Assembly: GCF_013177655.1 (NCBI RefSeq)
Contig: NZ_CP035946.1
Location: forward strand, 1-64,000
Direction of reading: 5' to 3'
Origin: Campylobacter canadensis
GTDB taxonomy: Bacteria > Campylobacterota > Campylobacteria > Campylobacterales > Campylobacteraceae
Length of the DNA: 64,000 bases
The translations under genes were made by a program, and so were the position numbers. The notes under the pieces are model-generated. The model made no database searches and was not told where the DNA came from. It worked only from the letters and a program-made list of their open reading frames with translations. Below, in pieces: positions 62,826 through 64,000 of this stretch. How positions within the stretch are numbered: position 1 is the stretch's first letter; every line of letters starts with the position of its first letter.

Positions 62826-64000
62826 TTATAAAGTAATTAATACATAAACTATTGAAGCAACTATAGTTGGAATGGCATTTCTTTTAGCTAGTTCAATAGG
62901 ATTAACTTTAGCATATCCAGCACAAATAATAGCAGCACCAGCAATAGGGCTCATACTTCTTCCAAGACCAGCAACAGCAGTAATTGCCGAACCTAAATGC
63001 ATAGGCTCAATCCCAAAATCATTTGCGTGAATTGTAACTGCTTGATTAAAGCTTAAAGCAGCAGCATCGCCACTTCCAGTAATTAATGCTAAAATAAAAG
63101 TACCTGTATTTCCTGCAAAACTAGCTATGTTTGGATTTGCCTTCATTAATTCAATAAGTTCATTAACAAAGCCAATAGCCTTAAGTCCAGCAACAAAGAT
63201 TAAAGCACAAGTAATAATCCCATAAACATGAGCAAAACCTTCACCCATTCCAGCAAAGAATTTTTTTACAATATCAGCACTTTTTACATTTTTCATACAA
63301 ACTAAAAAGGCTAAAAAAGAACCAAAAATCATTGCATAAGAGATTTTAATATCAGGCATTTTATTTGAAAAAATTTGTTCATAATAATCTTTTACGCCTT
63401 GAATATGGCTAATTATTAAAATAGCAACAGGTATAACAGGAATAATTGCCTTAATAGCATTTACTTTAAAATTCGCATCGTTTGCTAAATCTTGAGCTAC
63501 ATAGCCTTTGTGTTCTTTTAAAAATACAGCAACCAAGCTAAGCAAACTAGCACAAATTAAAGCACTAATTCCAAAATAAATTGCCTCATAATGAATAACA
63601 TCAATAACGCTACTTTTTGAAACATCAGCAACGATAATTGTTTGTGCATAACCAGGGTTTAAATTCGCACTTCCATAAGTTCCTAAAAACACAGTACAAG
63701 CAGAAATAGCAGGATGAACTCCCATTCTCATTAAAAAAGGAATAATAATCGCTCCAACAGCAGCAGAGCAACCACTTGAACTTGTGATAGAAATATTAAT
63801 AATAGCAGTAATTATAACAGCGCCAAATACAAGCATAGCACCATTTGCAAATTTTAAAACCTTTGAAAGCGCATAAACTAAATGCTTATCGCATTCGGTT
63901 AATTTTAAAACATAAGCAAAGCCCATAGAAGCCACAATAGGTTCAATAACTTTTGCATTTTTCATAGCGGTTGAAAAGGCATTAAAAGCATCAAAAGGCT
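62826..64000 (-). CDS. DcuC-type C4-dicarboxylate transporter (5' end beyond window)
   Basis: The last 390 or so residues of a DcuC/DcuD-family transporter. The frame stays open to the window edge (FDAFNAFSTAMKNAK precedes the internal ATG at 63965), so that ATG is not the true start and the gene is cut by the window. Ten or more hydrophobic segments are visible, with NISITSSSGCSAAVGAI, GTYGSANLNPGYAQT, ITGSGDAAALSFNQA and AGLGRSMSPIAGA as conserved loops. It would exchange fumarate, malate or succinate across the inner membrane. Confidence 0.88.
   Translation of the reverse strand, partial: PFDAFNAFSTAMKNAKVIEPIVASMGFAYVLKLTECDKHLVYALSKVLKFANGAMLVFGAVIITAIINISITSSSGCSAAVGAIIIPFLMRMGVHPAISACTVFLGTYGSANLNPGYAQTIIVADVSKSSVIDVIHYEAIYFGISALICASLLSLVAVFLKEHKGYVAQDLANDANFKVNAIKAIIPVIPVAILIISHIQGVKDYYEQIFSNKMPDIKISYAMIFGSFLAFLVCMKNVKSADIVKKFFAGMGEGFAHVYGIITCALIFVAGLKAIGFVNELIELMKANPNIASFAGNTGTFILALITGSGDAAALSFNQAVTIHANDFGIEPMHLGSAITAVAGLGRSMSPIAGAAIICAGYAKVNPIELAKRNAIPTIVASIVYVLITL

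Overview
The window looks like the start of a chromosome from a Campylobacter-like member of the Campylobacterota. It is very AT-rich and opens exactly at the dnaA start codon, followed by dnaN and gyrB. Many products and gene neighbourhoods match Campylobacter: carboxyspermidine dehydrogenase, fused CcsBA, the FlhX/FliK-like/MFS/membrane-protein block, an RdxA-type nitroreductase, and the tRNA-tuf-rpmG-secE-nusG-rpl-rpoBC segment. DnaA is divergent enough that I do not assign a species.

Layout. 1-12 kb: dnaA, dnaN, gyrB, a degenerate GGDEF/EAL protein, queF, an HD protein, an SRP RNA gene on the minus strand that I identified from its domain IV, pyrG, recJ and a ThiF-family gene. 12-16 kb: an AT-rich gap, a 33-residue membrane peptide, a perfect parS-type palindrome, an RluA-type pseudouridine synthase and class I nrdA. 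16-21.3 kb: a 1745-residue surface protein with a LapA-type retention module and a TAAG protease motif. 21.4-26 kb: a DUF455 protein, carboxyspermidine dehydrogenase, and an anaerobic ribonucleotide reductase operon in which the glycyl-radical domain is a separate 40-residue gene between nrdD and nrdG. 26-27.3 kb: a decayed HinP1I-type (GCGC) restriction-modification system. 27.3-34.3 kb: a full Entner-Doudoroff locus (eda, edd against zwf, pgl, glk, pgi). 34.4-42.5 kb: an Aer/CetB-like PAS protein with a soluble chemotaxis transducer, sdaA, ccsBA, a lipoprotein, surE and corA. 42.5-48.2 kb: minus-strand flagellar and membrane genes, nitroreductase and yaaA. 48.3-62.2 kb: tRNA-Thr, -Tyr, -Gly, -Thr, tuf, rpmG, tRNA-Trp, secE, nusG, rplKAJL and rpoBC. 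62.3-64 kb: tpx and the 3' part of a DcuC-type transporter.

How it works together. The ED locus encodes every step from glucose to pyruvate plus glyceraldehyde 3-phosphate, which most Campylobacter cannot do, although no sugar transporter is visible here. Serine deaminase and the dicarboxylate transporter fit the usual amino-acid and organic-acid diet. Class I and class III ribonucleotide reductases together suggest growth across a range of oxygen levels. The most unusual observation is the split class III enzyme: the glycine-radical segment is its own translationally coupled peptide with its own Shine-Dalgarno sequence, so it could act as a replaceable part after oxygen damage (inference).
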